Below the pieces are notes generated by a model. The model searched no databases, was not told where the DNA came from, and saw only the letters and a program-made list of their open reading frames with translations. Below, one piece after another: positions 1 through 10,872 of a stretch of 64,000 nucleotides of DNA. Within the stretch, counting starts at the first letter, position 1; each line of letters begins with the position of its first letter. The DNA is from Daphnia pulex (lineage: Eukaryota > Arthropoda > Branchiopoda > Diplostraca > Daphniidae): assembly GCF_021134715.1 (NCBI RefSeq), contig NC_060018.1, forward strand, positions 8,449,501-8,513,500. The letters run 5' to 3'. Position numbers and translations under genes: made by a program.

Positions 1-90
1 ATCCATACTCACCTACTGAGAGCAGCTGAGAACGAATGGGGTTGGCTGAAGAAGTTTTATTTGGAACACATTAGCCTCCTGTTGTGCTAA
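1..90 (+). CDS. Probable last exon of an EDRF1-like gene (window-edge fragment)
   Basis: The first 87 bases are open in frame 1 and end at TAA (88-90). The predicted peptide contains LLRAAENEWGWLKK. It resembles the extreme C-terminus of erythroid differentiation-related factor 1, where I recall a segment beginning LLRATAN. This is a comparison from memory with a short peptide, so the call is tentative. It gains weight because unmistakable central EDRF1 exons start only 220 bp downstream on the same strand, which would make this the end of an upstream, possibly complete copy. An unrelated short exon is the main alternative. Confidence 0.4.
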   Translation: MHTHLLRAAENEWGWLKKFYLEHISLLLC

Positions 91-308
91 GCAAAAAGCC
101 TCAGACAAGAAATCAAGCCGGCACAGTCGGGACTACCTGCAGCAACAAAACCTCATCTCAAAATTTCTCTATCACTGTATAGCCCTTAATGAGTCAGAAA
201 ATACAGACCCCCAAAGTTCAGGACTGGAATAATTAAGTTCAGGTAAATTTGTGTACTATTTAAAGTGCTTAGAATTTGAATTCTTATAGTAAAACAAGTC
301 TTTTCTAG

Positions 309-2627
309 CCTGTAATTGATCCTCTCGGTGATCCTGTTCCGGAAGAGAGTCACGTTCACGATGATGCTCTTCATCAGTTTTCTAAAAATATCATAAGGAC
401 ATTTGAAGATTTGCGGATGTTAATCGGTACAGATATGCCTATTTTGGGCGGTGGGACTCACCCGTGTCTTTCGCTTCGCTTAAGGTAAGCTCTTAAGTCA
501 AGCAAACTTACGTGATAGCTTAAATGAGTAATTATTTTATTTTGTCCATTGATCAGAGATATGTCAAAGCCAATTAATGTGCTTACAGGACTGGACTACT
601 GGCTTGAGAACTTGATGTGTATGTCATATACCTGCTATTTTCATGTTTTACAGTTTGTAACCGATTTTTTAAATGATTATTTTTGTAGGCAATGTTCCTG
701 AAGTTGTGATGTGCTATCATTTGGGTAAATAGCGTCCCGCTACGTGAAAAACTGGAAAAAGCGTTGCTAAATTCTTTAATGGTTACAGGTGGTCTGGTCC
801 AAAAACACGAGCTTATTAAGACGGACGATTTACCACGCTTACCGGGCTCACAGTTTAAGCCGGGCATTATTAAAGATGTCGCACAAAATATTCTCTCTTT
901 CCTAAAATCTAAAGCCACCAAGGCAGGCCACAGTTATTGGCTGTTTAAAGGTAAAATAATTTTTGCTTTGGCGATCAAGGAAATTAATGTCTTACATTTA
1001 CTTTTCGTGTCTTCTTCGTGAAACAGCAAAAGACGATGATATTGTTAAGCTTTACGATCTTACTTCGTTGCGCAATGATTTGAATGAAGACATCAACCAG
1101 AATCCATTTACGACACCAGTTGCCATACTTTTCAAGTAAATTTGTTTGCCAATGCGAATTTTAAATTGTATCATGAATGCGTATGTGTTTTTTTAGAGTG
1201 GCGCAAAATTTGAAAATGCCCAGCGACTGGAAGCGACACCAAGGCACTGTCTTAGCTCTTCTAAAGAACTGCCTATCACTTCTTGATGCAATAAAATATC
1301 CACAGGTAGCAATATTTAGTGATAATATTTCTTGGTTTTTTTTACATGTCAGGTTCAATACGTATTTTTAGGTCGCCAGGTTTGCTTTGTATTATTTATC
1401 TGACGTCTATTTACCAACATCACTCAAAGTTCCAGAAGCCGAAGATACTTCTGAAGAGGTCGAAGAGGAATGGTCTGACGAATGGGAGGAATCCTCAACG
1501 GAAGATCACTTCTCGTAATTTTATTGTGTCGTAACAAACAGTTGGAACATTATAAATAATTCACCTCTTAAAATTTGCGTTACAGTGCATCTGTCGACGT
1601 TGCGGCACTTTCGACTCCGCAACAGGTCCAGGCAGAGGAAGAGAACGTTCGTAGAAATGCGCGACCCACCGTCGGAGATAATTGGGAACAGCGCTGCCCT
1701 TTTGCACTCCAGTACGCAGTCGAAACCCTTGAATTCCTCAGCAACAACAGTGTGTTAAACCAAATATCTGAATTGGGAATGACATTATATTTGCTTTCCA
1801 TAAATAGGGGGAAAACTAAAAAAACCATCTGAAGAAGAACCCTCCTTGGCCACACCATTGAAACCCATTCCGATGCCAGCGATATCAGACATTAAAACAG
1901 CCTCCTCTCGAGTAATTAATTTAATTGATCTTCAAGTAGTTTGTCCCCACATGTCTGACTAATAATTATCTTTTTGCTCTAGTGGTGTCACTGGCTCATT
2001 GATGTTCAAGGAACCACAGAACGAGTGGAAGCAACAGTATTGGCGACTATTGATGGAGAAATGCCGTTTGGCTTACGTAACTCTACCGATGAAGCACGAA
2101 AAACCAGCCCTTCAATCCCTGAGAAGAGTTTGAGTCACCTTCGAATGGCCGCGTTGCTCTGGGCTTATTTTGAGCCTCCTGGTTTACCTTTGCCGGTACC
2201 ACCTCAATCAACTTCACCTCAGAATTTGACTAACTCAACATCCCTGCAAAATCATGCCCTGGGTTTAGCTGGAGATGTTTATTTCTCTATGGTGCAACAT
2301 TGGAATGAAGTAACTTCTCAGTCACAGCCGGTGGAACGGAATTTGATTGACGATCAACTCCTACAGTTGCTCAGAAATTTGCAACTTGAAAACGTGTTGG
2401 ACGAGAGTTATTTCCCATATCCAACGTCACTTCACGAAGCTTTGCAGTTTAGCTTGGAGCAATATCGTCTGGCCCTTGCCTCCTTCGTCCCACTAGAATC
2501 TGGAAGTGCATCTGACGTTCTCAGCCTGGGGAATGTCGCCAACGAAATGGGCGTCTTCATGAGTAAAGACCAAAATCCGGTCGGGGAATCCGGTAATTCA
2601 TTTTTCTTTTTAGCTTACTACAAGTAA
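309..2627 (+). pseudogene. Partial EDRF1-like gene copy (central exons only, one frameshift)
   Basis: EDRF1 is a large TPR-type nuclear protein implicated in globin gene regulation in mammals. About ten exons can be read: 309-484, 557-618, 689-724, 789-950, 1027-1135, 1197-1305, 1372-1514, 1586-1749, 1808-1911 and 1983-2627. Nearly all junctions are GT-AG and phase-compatible. Diagnostic peptides are PILGGGTHPCLSLRLR, INVLTGLDYWLENLMC, DVAQNILSFLKS, GHSYWLF, VKLYDLTSL and NPFTTPVAIL; the later GNVANEMGVFM matches the conserved GNIRNEIGVF. The copy starts mid-protein and stops at 2625-2627, before the C-terminal TPR half. In the last exon the ancestral frame (KQQYWRLLMEKCRLAYVTL) hits TGA near 2130, and homology resumes in another frame (SHLRMAALLW). 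It is probably a truncated duplicate. An assembly or base error could explain the frameshift, but not both missing ends. Confidence 0.85.
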
Positions 2628-2827
2628 TAGGAAACACTCTACATCTCAATACTCAACTATATATGTCTTCAAATGTGGCAATGTTTGCAATGAAAGCAGA
2701 CATTTTTAAAAAATCTGCCAAATTAATAAAAAGAAAACACAGTTGAAATTAGTTTTTTCTCACTTATTTAACATTTAACTCACCTTGTTAAATACCCAAA
2801 TATCTCCATTACTGAAAATTACTGAAA
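2628..2827. other. Intergenic, AT-rich
   Basis: The stretch between the truncated EDRF1 copy and the MTHFD gene is AT-rich and shows no coding signal in any frame. It must hold the MTHFD promoter, but I see no clear TATA box. Confidence 0.6.
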
Positions 2828-4255
2828 ATGGCTTTAACAGGATTTCTCGTGCGTGGACTTCATTGCTATAGAAAGGCAATTTACCTAATCATCCACACAA
2901 ACATAATATTATAGTTATGCTTATTATGTGCACTATTTTGTTAATTTCAGAATAGTTGTCTTAAGACGAATTCTGTTTGTTTCCTTCAAACATTTTCACC
3001 AATTTTCCAATTAGAAGAATATGGAAAATTATTATCTGGCTCAGACATAGCTGAGTGAGTTTAGTTTTTAATTTAACTCAATTCTGGATGTATCCACTTA
3101 AAATTTAATTTCAGGAAAATCCAAACAAGCTTATGTGACCAAGTTCAGAAATTTAAATTGCACCATTCCTGCTTTACTCCACAGTTAGCAATTGTTCAAG
3201 TGGGTGCTCGAAAAGATTCAAATACTTATATAAGAATGAAAATGAAAGCAGCTGAAACAATTGGGATTATAGCCACACATTTTTGTCTTCCATCAACTAC
3301 AAATCAAACTGAGGTTCATTCAATCTCTTCTTTCCCTAAGTTTTCACCTCCCTCTTCACCTGTTCAAACTATATCCTTTGATATTTGAACAGCTTTTGAA
3401 GACCATATCTCACCTGAACTTGAACCCTAGTGTTCATGGAATAATTGTGCAGATGCCATTGGATTCTGCAAACATGATTGATTCTACGCTCATCACAGAT
3501 TCAGTTATCCCAAACAAAGATGTTGATGGATTAAATACAATAAACCAGGGAAAACTAGCTGTTGGTGATTTGGCTTCTGGGTTTCTGCCTTGTACTCCCA
3601 ATGGCTGCATAGAATTAATAAGAAGGTCTGAAATTTAGATTGAGCTTTGGAATTTTCAAAATTTTATTCTGAAATTTATTGTAGAACCGGGATACTAATA
3701 GAGGGAAGTAAGGCAGTTGTTGTTGGACGTAGTAAGATAGTTGGAACTCCTACTGCCGAACTCTTAAAATGGCATAACGCAACCGTAACCATTTGTCATT
3801 CAAAAACCAAAAACTTGCCTGAAGTGGTAAGCTAATAATTATTTTAAAAAAATACTGCTCCAATACGCATTATGTAATATAATGGATTTTATGAAATACG
3901 ATATAGATTGCTGATGCAGATATACTTGTGGTTGGAATCGGACAGCCTAACATGGTTAAAGGAGACTGGATCAAACCAGGTGCAGTTGTGATAGATTGCG
4001 GTATCAATTCTTTACCAGGTATGAATGTATTGTTTTAGTTGATCATATAATCACTGACGGAATGAATAATTCATCTCAGATACGAAGAGTTCGACGGGAT
4101 ATAGATTAGTAGGGGATGTGGATTTCGAAAAAGCCAGAAAGAGAGCTAGCTGGATTACTCCTGTTCCTGGTGGGGTTGGACCCATGACCGTAACCATGCT
4201 AATGAAAAATACCGTTTTAGCTGCATTAAAATCCACATTAGGCAATAAAGTGTAA
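2828..4255 (+). CDS. Bifunctional methylenetetrahydrofolate dehydrogenase/cyclohydrolase (MTHFD-type)
   Basis: The enzyme oxidises 5,10-methylene-THF to methenyl-THF and hydrolyses it to 10-formyl-THF in one-carbon metabolism. Confident exons are 2951-3054, 3115-3313, 3393-3625, 3685-3826, 3907-4018 and 4080-4255 (stop TAA 4253-4255), all GT-AG and in phase. Motifs: the active-site lysine region in [33 protein letters not shown], the dinucleotide-binding [12 protein letters not shown], and the family signature [10 protein letters not shown] near the C-terminus. Residues around these motifs are closer to the dehydrogenase/cyclohydrolase domain of MTHFD1 than to MTHFD2. Translation stops right after this domain, so there is no formyl-THF synthetase domain. 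The first exon is uncertain: ATG at 2828 opens a short hydrophobic and basic leader that could be a mitochondrial presequence if a donor near 2849 is used. AATAAA near 4303 is a plausible poly(A) signal. The gene looks intact. Confidence 0.92.
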
Positions 4256-4827
4256 TATTGTGAGCTGAGATTCAGCTTAAATAATACGGAAATTGACCTA
4301 ATAATAAAATAATTAACTAATAAAGCATAAAAAAACGGTTTGCGCTATCTGGAACGAAAGACAATAGGATCACCCAACATTTGAACTCAAAATAATTATT
4401 TTTACATATTGAATTATTTTTCATAATGTCGAGACATTTTAACTCAAGATAAAAATAATAATTTTTTTAATTAATACAAATATTGCCGGTATCTGGGACG
4501 AAAAACCATTTGAATTGGCCGACATTTGGACTCGAAATAATTATTGGGAAATTTGAATTAACAATAAAAAATAATTTATTTTCCGAGTCATTTGAACAAT
4601 TAGGCTACTCGGAAAATCGATTGAAATTGATCGCGATACGTAATAGTAAATGTAAGGATGTTGCCGTTCATTTGTTTTCTACATGCTTCCGCAAAGGGTA
4701 CACGCCCGAAAAATAAAGATTTATTGTTTTTAACTGGCTTGGGTAATTTTTCACGGAGATCATTTTTTCGAGAGGTTTAATGCCTCAAAAAAATTTATTT
4801 CGTGAAATATTTAAGTTTAAAGTTGTA
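4256..4827. repeat. AT-rich intergenic DNA with an imperfect direct repeat
   Basis: Two related blocks, near 4346-4405 and 4487-4545, share TATCTGGRACGAAA followed by an ACATTTG / AATAATTATT arrangement. They look like decayed copies of one short repeat. No coding exon is visible. Confidence 0.4.
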
Positions 4828-4884
4828 TTAGGCTCCTCCTTCCCAAATTTGGCTGTTCAGCCATCTTTGGTAGGAGGAGCCTAA
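4828..4884. repeat. 57-bp inverted repeat (hairpin)
   Basis: Outer arms TTAGGCTCCTCC (4828-4839) and GGAGGAGCCTAA (4873-4884) are perfect complements. Inside them a second imperfect pairing (CCAAATTTGGCT with AGCCATCTTTGG) leaves a loop of about 4 nt. It could be a MITE remnant or a structured transcript; nothing else decides this. Confidence 0.7.
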
Positions 4885-4920
4885 TTAGGGCCTCAAACAA
4901 TGCAGGGTTGTCAGCAAATT

Positions 4921-6690
4921 TTATATACCTGTTTGGCCATGGAGACCCATCTTGTTATTGATCATTCTTGGTGCAAGCCTCTCCAAGGAATGTCTCTGCG
5001 TGCCCCAACCAAAAGACTCGATCACCTCAAACTGAAATAAAGAAAGGAAGAGTAAACAAGTGCTATTTGTATGAAATAATTTTAAAATACTTACTCCTTC
5101 GAACCGCCAAGAATTATGAATAACTGTACAGTTAAATTTATACTCATTGCTCCTGTTCGTTTGATAACCTGGTACCAGTCTTCGAAGCATCACTTGAACC
5201 TCGCGATGGCAGCTTACTTGGGTCAGGAAATCTTGAGCTCCTCGGCTACGATGGATGGCATCCCGAAGACGAAGGTCAGAGAAGCTATCCCCTCTAAAAT
5301 AGAGGGCATGCCTCATTTCAAAATGACTCGTCAAAACCATGTTTTTTCATCGGAGAACCTCTAGGCTTCGGGCTGATCCACCTCCTGTTTTCCCCTTCCC
5401 TTTTTGACTCTTTGAGGGTTTGCAATTCTAATCCTCTTTGCAACCCCATTTCGGGTTCGCGTGAAAACCACTACCTTCTCAAACACTTCCTCCTTGCCAT
5501 GGGCAAGCTGCATTGCAGCCTCACGAACCATTCTTACATGAGGATGCTCCTCAGCCGCTGGGATTGGAGCTTCTTGCTCCAAATCCTCGTTATCCTTTTC
5601 AGCCTCACGCTCACGCTCAACCCTTGCAGCAATACCGTCAACCAAGGCCCTGAACACCGGGTGACGTTCCTCCTCCCACCCCATTTCTTTCTCAAGTTTC
5701 ACTGACGAGGCCCATGGTTTTTTCTGATCCTCAAAAACTTCCATGTGTTATCCCGTTTGTTGTAAAATCCCAGTGATAACTCGATGAGTGGGGCGATGGG
5801 TCTGTAGAACCTCTATGACGGATAAATTTTCCGCCTTCACCAGTTTGGGATAAACCATGAGATCGAAGGCTGAACAAGGCGATCCTAAGTGCCCTGACAA
5901 AAAAAATGTACCTCTTCAGTCAGGAGTGTCATAACGTGACGACATGGTTCGTCTGGAGTAGCATCGCAACCATCTGTGTACAGTGGAAGCCCTTCTTCGG
6001 TGATTTTGATGAACTTCCATCCGCAATACAGATTCTTTTTGGGCTTGCCTTCTGGAACCACCTCAAGACTTCTCTCACTAAACACATGATTGTCTGGGGC
6101 ACGATAAAGATCCTTCAATACATCCATCCTTGGAAATTTGCGATATACCCTAGATCTATAGGTAATTTTGTCCGCCATTTTGTTCCTGATTTGTTTCGAT
6201 TCTGAAAAATACTCCCTTTTTTACGTCTTTGCTTAGGAGTAATTCTTAACACATCTGGTGTCTGTAGTTGTAGCGCAAAGAGTGATCTTTGCTAGAAATC
6301 ATAAAAATATGTATTTATAAATTTGCTGGCCCCGGGCACACCAAATGTTTTCCAATTTTTGACTCTTCTAGTACAAATTCTTCATATTGTTTCCTTATTT
6401 CTTCCATTTCAATCTTTTTTTTCTCTTTTTCAATTTCAAGCTTTCTCTTTTCTTCCATTTCAATCTTTTTTTTCTCTTCTCCGACTAAATATTCCTCTTT
6501 CGACTCGGCCAAGGGCTGTGCTGCAGTGCCGTCGAAAATGACGCGGTAGCCCTCCAAAGCGCGGTTGCGGTACCGAATATCGCTACTGCAGAATTGAACT
6601 CCTGCTGTAGTCACAATAGGAAGATCAATAGGAAGAACTGGATCATTTCGGCGGAAAACATATCCGTGGATTTTTCGGTTCCGATACAGG
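4921..6690 (-). pseudogene. Multi-exon gene of an unrecognised repeated family (one in-frame stop)
   Basis: I do not recognise the protein. Reading the minus strand: an exon near 6690-6315 includes VFRRNDPVLPIDLP and a highly charged KKKIEMEEKRKLEIEKEK coiled-coil-like stretch; an exon 6178-5925 contains KKNLYCGWKFIKITEEGLPL and ends at a good donor (GAAGAG/GTACAT). An exon from about 5858 to 5361 is one open frame except for a single TAA near 5748, and it encodes an acidic and basic region rich in E and R. A further exon down to about 5098 ends at GTAAGT and carries the module FLTQVSCHREVQVMLRRL plus IHNSWRFEG. A last exon (about 5036-4929) continues in phase with FEVIESFGWG. Splice signals and reading frames look real, so this is a recently active gene or a gene-bearing element. 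The module recurs elsewhere in the window. Confidence 0.5.
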
Positions 6691-6715
6691 TTTCGTAAGC
6701 TTCATATAAGCATCC

Positions 6716-6750
6716 GTCATCGCGTTCTCCTTAACGGAGAACGCGATGAC
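6716..6750. repeat. Perfect 15-bp stem hairpin
   Basis: GTCATCGCGTTCTCC (6716-6730) and GGAGAACGCGATGAC (6736-6750) are perfect inverted copies with a TTAAC loop. It lies just 5' (minus strand) of the unknown multi-exon gene and 40 bp from a second perfect hairpin. Confidence 0.9.
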
Positions 6751-6790
6751 TAGTTGCGGTGAAATTTTTTTTTATTATGAAAAAATTATG

Positions 6791-6830
6791 AAAATTGCGA
6801 CACAAGTTTTAGCACTTGTGTCGCAATTTT
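6791..6830. repeat. Perfect 17-bp stem hairpin at a repeat boundary
   Basis: AAAATTGCGACACAAGT (6791-6807) and ACTTGTGTCGCAATTTT (6814-6830) form a perfect stem with a 6-nt loop. The right arm begins the repeat that also occurs at 31066, where ACTTGTGTCGCAAT is present without the opposite arm. This arm may therefore be the repeat terminus. Confidence 0.9.
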
Positions 6831-7840
6831 CTTCAGCTCATTTCTTCCTTGCCCCTATCCGAGACTCGGGATGACTCCAATGTGTAACAAACAGTTAATA
6901 ACATTGTTTGTTGGTTTTATAACTGAAATACTAATACTAACCTCCACAAATGCCCAAGCATTTTGTGCACAACAGACAAAATGAACCTAAATTCATGGGA
7001 ATTGTTCCAGTTGAACTGTGAGGGAAAGAGCCTATGTAGCCTGGCCTGCACGTCACGATGACAGGACACTTCCTCCAAAAAGGTTCCTGTCCTCATATTT
7101 TTGGAAAAAGTGACTCGTGAATTCTTCTGTCTTTCTTTATTTTGTGTCTATAGAAAAGAAAAAAAAACATTTTTTTTCAAAGAACCAGCTTATTTTTTAT
7201 AAAGATCAAAATTTGTTAGAAGACGACGCCTTTGTTGTCCTCCCGCCTCCACCTCCTCTTCCAGAAATGCTTCCATCACCACCACGCCGATGGCCATCTG
7301 AAGAGCAAAGAATAAGATTTATTTAAAAGTAAGGGACACCACGACCCAGCTTCCATCTTCCACCTATGCATCCACTACCACTACCATGATTACCAACACC
7401 TGCGAAGCAAAGGATATTAGGCTAGTAAAGGTGAGGAACACCACGACCACTACCTCCAAGATGACCACGAGTCCTTTTTCACCGATCGCCAGCACCAGGA
7501 ACTGGGAACCCCATCAAGGGCAACTGCAACAGCAGCAACACCACTTCCACCTGTGAAAACTAAGAATATATTTTTATCCTTAACTATTCCTTTACTATAA
7601 AAGAATAAGCGATTTGGGAGGAGGAGTTTTCCGTATGGGCATGCGCTGATTGGTTGGCGGGGTTTCTAGCTTTTTTGTGTAGAAGAATTTTGGGTTAAAA
7701 GAATTTCATTTATTGTCTTGATTGAATCTTGAAAATGTAAAAGAAAAAACAAACAAACATAAAAAACAAACAAAACATTTGAAAATTCATTGCAACATCT
7801 CCTTTTCCTTTCCCTCCATCTTGGAGGGAACGTGTTGACG
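6808..7840 (-). repeat. Dispersed repeat, copy 1, with module exon
   Basis: This region is collinear with 31066-31945 and clearly similar over several hundred bases, including the module exon (minus strand, about 7105-6955) with FLEEVSCHRDVQARLHRL and NNSHEF. A Gly/Pro-biased segment at 7230-7560 (CCACC/GGTGG-type repeats) and a last exon ending KMEGKEKEMLQ then stop (7776-7815) also match. The sequence is too decayed here to give one continuous frame. I infer a repeated gene or element with the exon order module, low-complexity part, basic C-terminus. Confidence 0.6.
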
Positions 7841-7947
7841 ATGCATGTAAAAGGATTCGACGGTTGTTCGAATCTGCATTTTTTTAGCCAAATATTATTT
7901 AATAAGTGTTATTTTTCATGAGCTTGAATTGGCTTACCAACATTATG
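7774..7947 (-). repeat. Inverted copy of the repeat end at 11660-11845
   Basis: Read on the minus strand, this segment matches 11660-11845 closely, from the AATGTTGGTAAGCCAATTCA splice-like site through an ATGCAGATTCGAACAACCGTC exon to the KMEGKEKEMLQ stop. The two copies face each other and flank the integrase and MULE relics between them. Confidence 0.8.
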
Positions 7948-7954
7948 TTTATTT

Positions 7955-8800
7955 AAACAATGGCATTGGTTGTGAACGGACCGGCCAGTAAAAAAAAACA
8001 TCCAGGCCTCTGCCAGCTAGCATGAAATCACACACTCCAACATTTTCCATGCCTTTATCGGACCTGAAAAAAATCTTCAGTGTGAAAATTGCGTTGTATA
8101 ATAGTGTTGTTTTGAGGCAAAATACAAACAGTATACAACACACCTGACTTTAACTGGCATTTCCCATTATGTAACAGCGTCTTGAAAGAAATTCAATACT
8201 GTCGTTGCACGATTGTTGTTGGAAACTTGTAAGAATGTCACAAGTCGCGAATACCTATCTACACATCAATGGATTACAAATCTATACCTTTTAAAAAATT
8301 CAATATGGTGATAACTTAAATAATAGAAAAATATGCCAAGTCTTAAGTTATAACTACCTTATTAATCCATGGTAACCATCAATATGCCAGACTGACATTG
8401 GAGCTTTAACAATGTAGACCCTTCTAGTCAAAAGACATGATGGTGGATCGTTTCTTGTTACTTTGACTCTATATAGTGATTGATGTAGTCTTATGCGCTG
8501 TACTGATAGATTGTACACCCTGAAGTGTTCACAGAACATATATGTGATATCCTACAAAATACATTATAAATGTTCTGTATGTCTAGTCAGCACTTAATAG
8601 AAATCGTACCAATTGTGGGAAAGCAGCCAACAATCTTCAAAGTTAATACATCTAGTTCATCATCTCTTATGTCATCAAAGTACCTGACTCGAAGCCCATT
8701 TTTTTATGAAGTATTTTAGCTGACGCTCAGTGATCCCAACTTGAGAGGCAACAAGAGATACAAGCATTTTCTCAGCTACACAAACTTTAAATTTAGTTCC
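7955..8800 (-). pseudogene. Integrase-catalytic-domain (rve-like) transposon relic
   Basis: Minus-strand pieces match the integrase-core family found in many animals with N-terminal HTH plus rve domain. A helix-turn-helix-like part reads ITERQLKYFIKKW (about 8760-8695). The catalytic start reads MSVWHIDGYHGLIR (8400-8354), where family members have an LWHIDG...KLIRW motif. A middle part sits near 8240-8170, and RSDKGMENVGVCDFML (8070-8020) corresponds to the second conserved aspartate region. Frames change between pieces and stops intervene, so it is non-functional. The first D (HIDG) and the D/E-rich SDKGMEN are still visible. Its host element type is uncertain. Confidence 0.7.
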
Positions 8801-9329
8801 ATATTGCATATTCAATGATGTGTATAAACTATACTAACCTAGCAATCTTTCCACGGTGTTCAAAATTTCTCCTTCATTGTGCATTTACAACAAAATAACT
8901 GCAGCAGCCAAGCATGGTTGATTTAGGACTTGATCAAGTCCTTGGTATGGTAAACCTTACAATAAAACATATTCGAAATTTGCTGAACAAATTACTAAGC
9001 ATTGAATACCTCTCCAAAGTATGATAGGTTGATTATTTTCCATTGCAAAATAATTTGGAGATCGTTTCGTCAATGCTGGCAATAGCATTGCGCGCCAGAG
9101 CTATTGAATGTATACACTCGCCGATCGATCATGTTCAGCAAATGTATACTGGTAAGAAATGTTTTAAAAATAGTAAGTTCAAATAATTTACTAATGTTTC
9201 AATTATCCAATTATTATAGGAATCGATTTAAATACGCCACTTGCTCCTCCAAGTGAGGAAACGCTCCACGTACTGTACGTCCGTCTATTCACCAGCAAAC
9301 CCTACTTCTTCCACTAAGACAAGGACCAA

Positions 9330-10740
9330 TTCAAGAAAAACAATGGAGGATAATAAAAAGGCGTAGTGCAACGGATATGTATATTGACCCGGACGGGCGT
9401 CAGTACACAAAACGGGAGGACCGGGCCACCAACATATTACGGTGCAACAATGGATGCAAGGGGCAAGCTCAAGAAATCTCCCCACATGTATTTACAATCA
9501 TCAAGGAGCACGCCTGACCTCTTTCTACAGAAGCGCCGGACATTAAGTTGAGTGTGAATGCAAAGGCCAAGGAAGTGCAACAAGCCGACAAGACGAAGAA
9601 AGCGCGAGCTGTTATTCTACCGCTGTTGAAAGCATCAGAAATATAATGTCCTGGTGCTTCGCTGACCAAGTCTGACAATGTGGTGCGGAACGCGAACCGC
9701 GCAAGATCCATCAAGCTCCCAAAGAATCCCAATGAGCACTCACTGGATTTTGATATTGACCACTCTGGCATTGAACCCGGATTTCTCCAGGACGACATTT
9801 GGGTCAGCCAGCCAACTAAAGCCCGCACATGACTTCTCACGACACTTTCTTTGCTAAGTCTGTTACATGCAGCAGAGTTTTGGGCCACCGACGGTACTTA
9901 TACTATTGTTCGCAAGCCATTCCAGGTTCTCTTTACGATTCACGTGTGCCTCAAAAAAGGTAATTGCAGTAAACAAGTGCCCGTGGTGTTCGCTCTAATG
10001 AGCCATTGCACTGTTGATGCATACACTGCCAATTAACAAACTATTTGAGCGAGAAAAATTGGTTCCACTCAAAGTCATTCAGATGATGCTTGATTTCGAA
10101 AAAGCAACGTGGAAGGCCCTTAAATCTATCTATAGTGGAGTTGACTTGGTAGGCTGCTATTTTCATTGGTTTCAAGCGGTCCACAAGAGAATGGAACAAG
10201 AAGGGCTGGCAAAGTCCACAACTTCATCTGAAGACCGTAGAATGTGCTGCCTTCTCCTTGCTCTCCCCCTTCTTCCTCGTCAATTAATTAAACGCAGTTT
10301 TGAGTCAATAATGAGCCAAGCAACAGGACCACTACTTGTGTGTGTGCTTATATGGATCGCCAATGGATTTCCTGAAAGGTTCATCCGCCGGAGAATTGGT
10401 CAGTCTTTTTGTTAGTCGTTCGTACAAATAATGCTACTGAAGGCTGGCACAACGGTTTTCAGGTACTATACGGCAATCTCTATCAGTCTTGATTGTTTCT
10501 CTATTATTCTTCTCTTATAGGCCCTTTTGGCACGAGAAACAGAAATGCTGTTGTATAATTTAATCAATAGTTGGAAAGAAGCGGACCTCATCGATCTTCA
10601 ATCAGCATTAGTCAGCCAGGGCAAATTGACTCAGGACCACAGTCCAAACGCCTTGGCTGTTAATGAGCGGTTGACAGAAGTTTAGGAAGAGTTTGAAAAC
10701 CACGAGTTGAACATTCATCAACTGTTGATCAATTGCGCGT
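9330..10740 (+). pseudogene. MULE-type transposase relic with FLYWCH-like zinc finger
   Basis: A FLYWCH-like N-terminal part (about 9355-9475) includes a CNNGCKGQAQ motif. The MULE domain follows: LLHAAEFWATDGTYTI (first D) and QVLFTIHVCLK with VPVVFALMS at 9865-10010. Next come VIQMMLDFEKATWKAL (second D) and VGCYFHWFQAV at 10075-10175, and then an ATEGWHNGFQ motif near 10430-10455 carrying the third catalytic acid. All three DDE positions can be seen, but the frame changes at 10015 and after 10410, and the 3' part has stops (near 10685). A long-dead Mutator-like element is the best reading. Confidence 0.85.
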
Positions 10741-10872
10741 AAATCATGCAAGAAGTAACAACATTTCGATTGAATGAGGGCATCCCTCTTTAGAATTGTA
10801 TCAGGTTAAATGTGAAAATGTATTCAATCTATTTCAATGCAGGAGTAAAAGAGTATGCATTTTTTTTTACAA

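Noticed and set aside
6289-6549. Ser/Phe-rich plus-strand ORFs
   Set aside because: They are antisense to the KKKIEMEEKRK charged repeat of the minus-strand gene.
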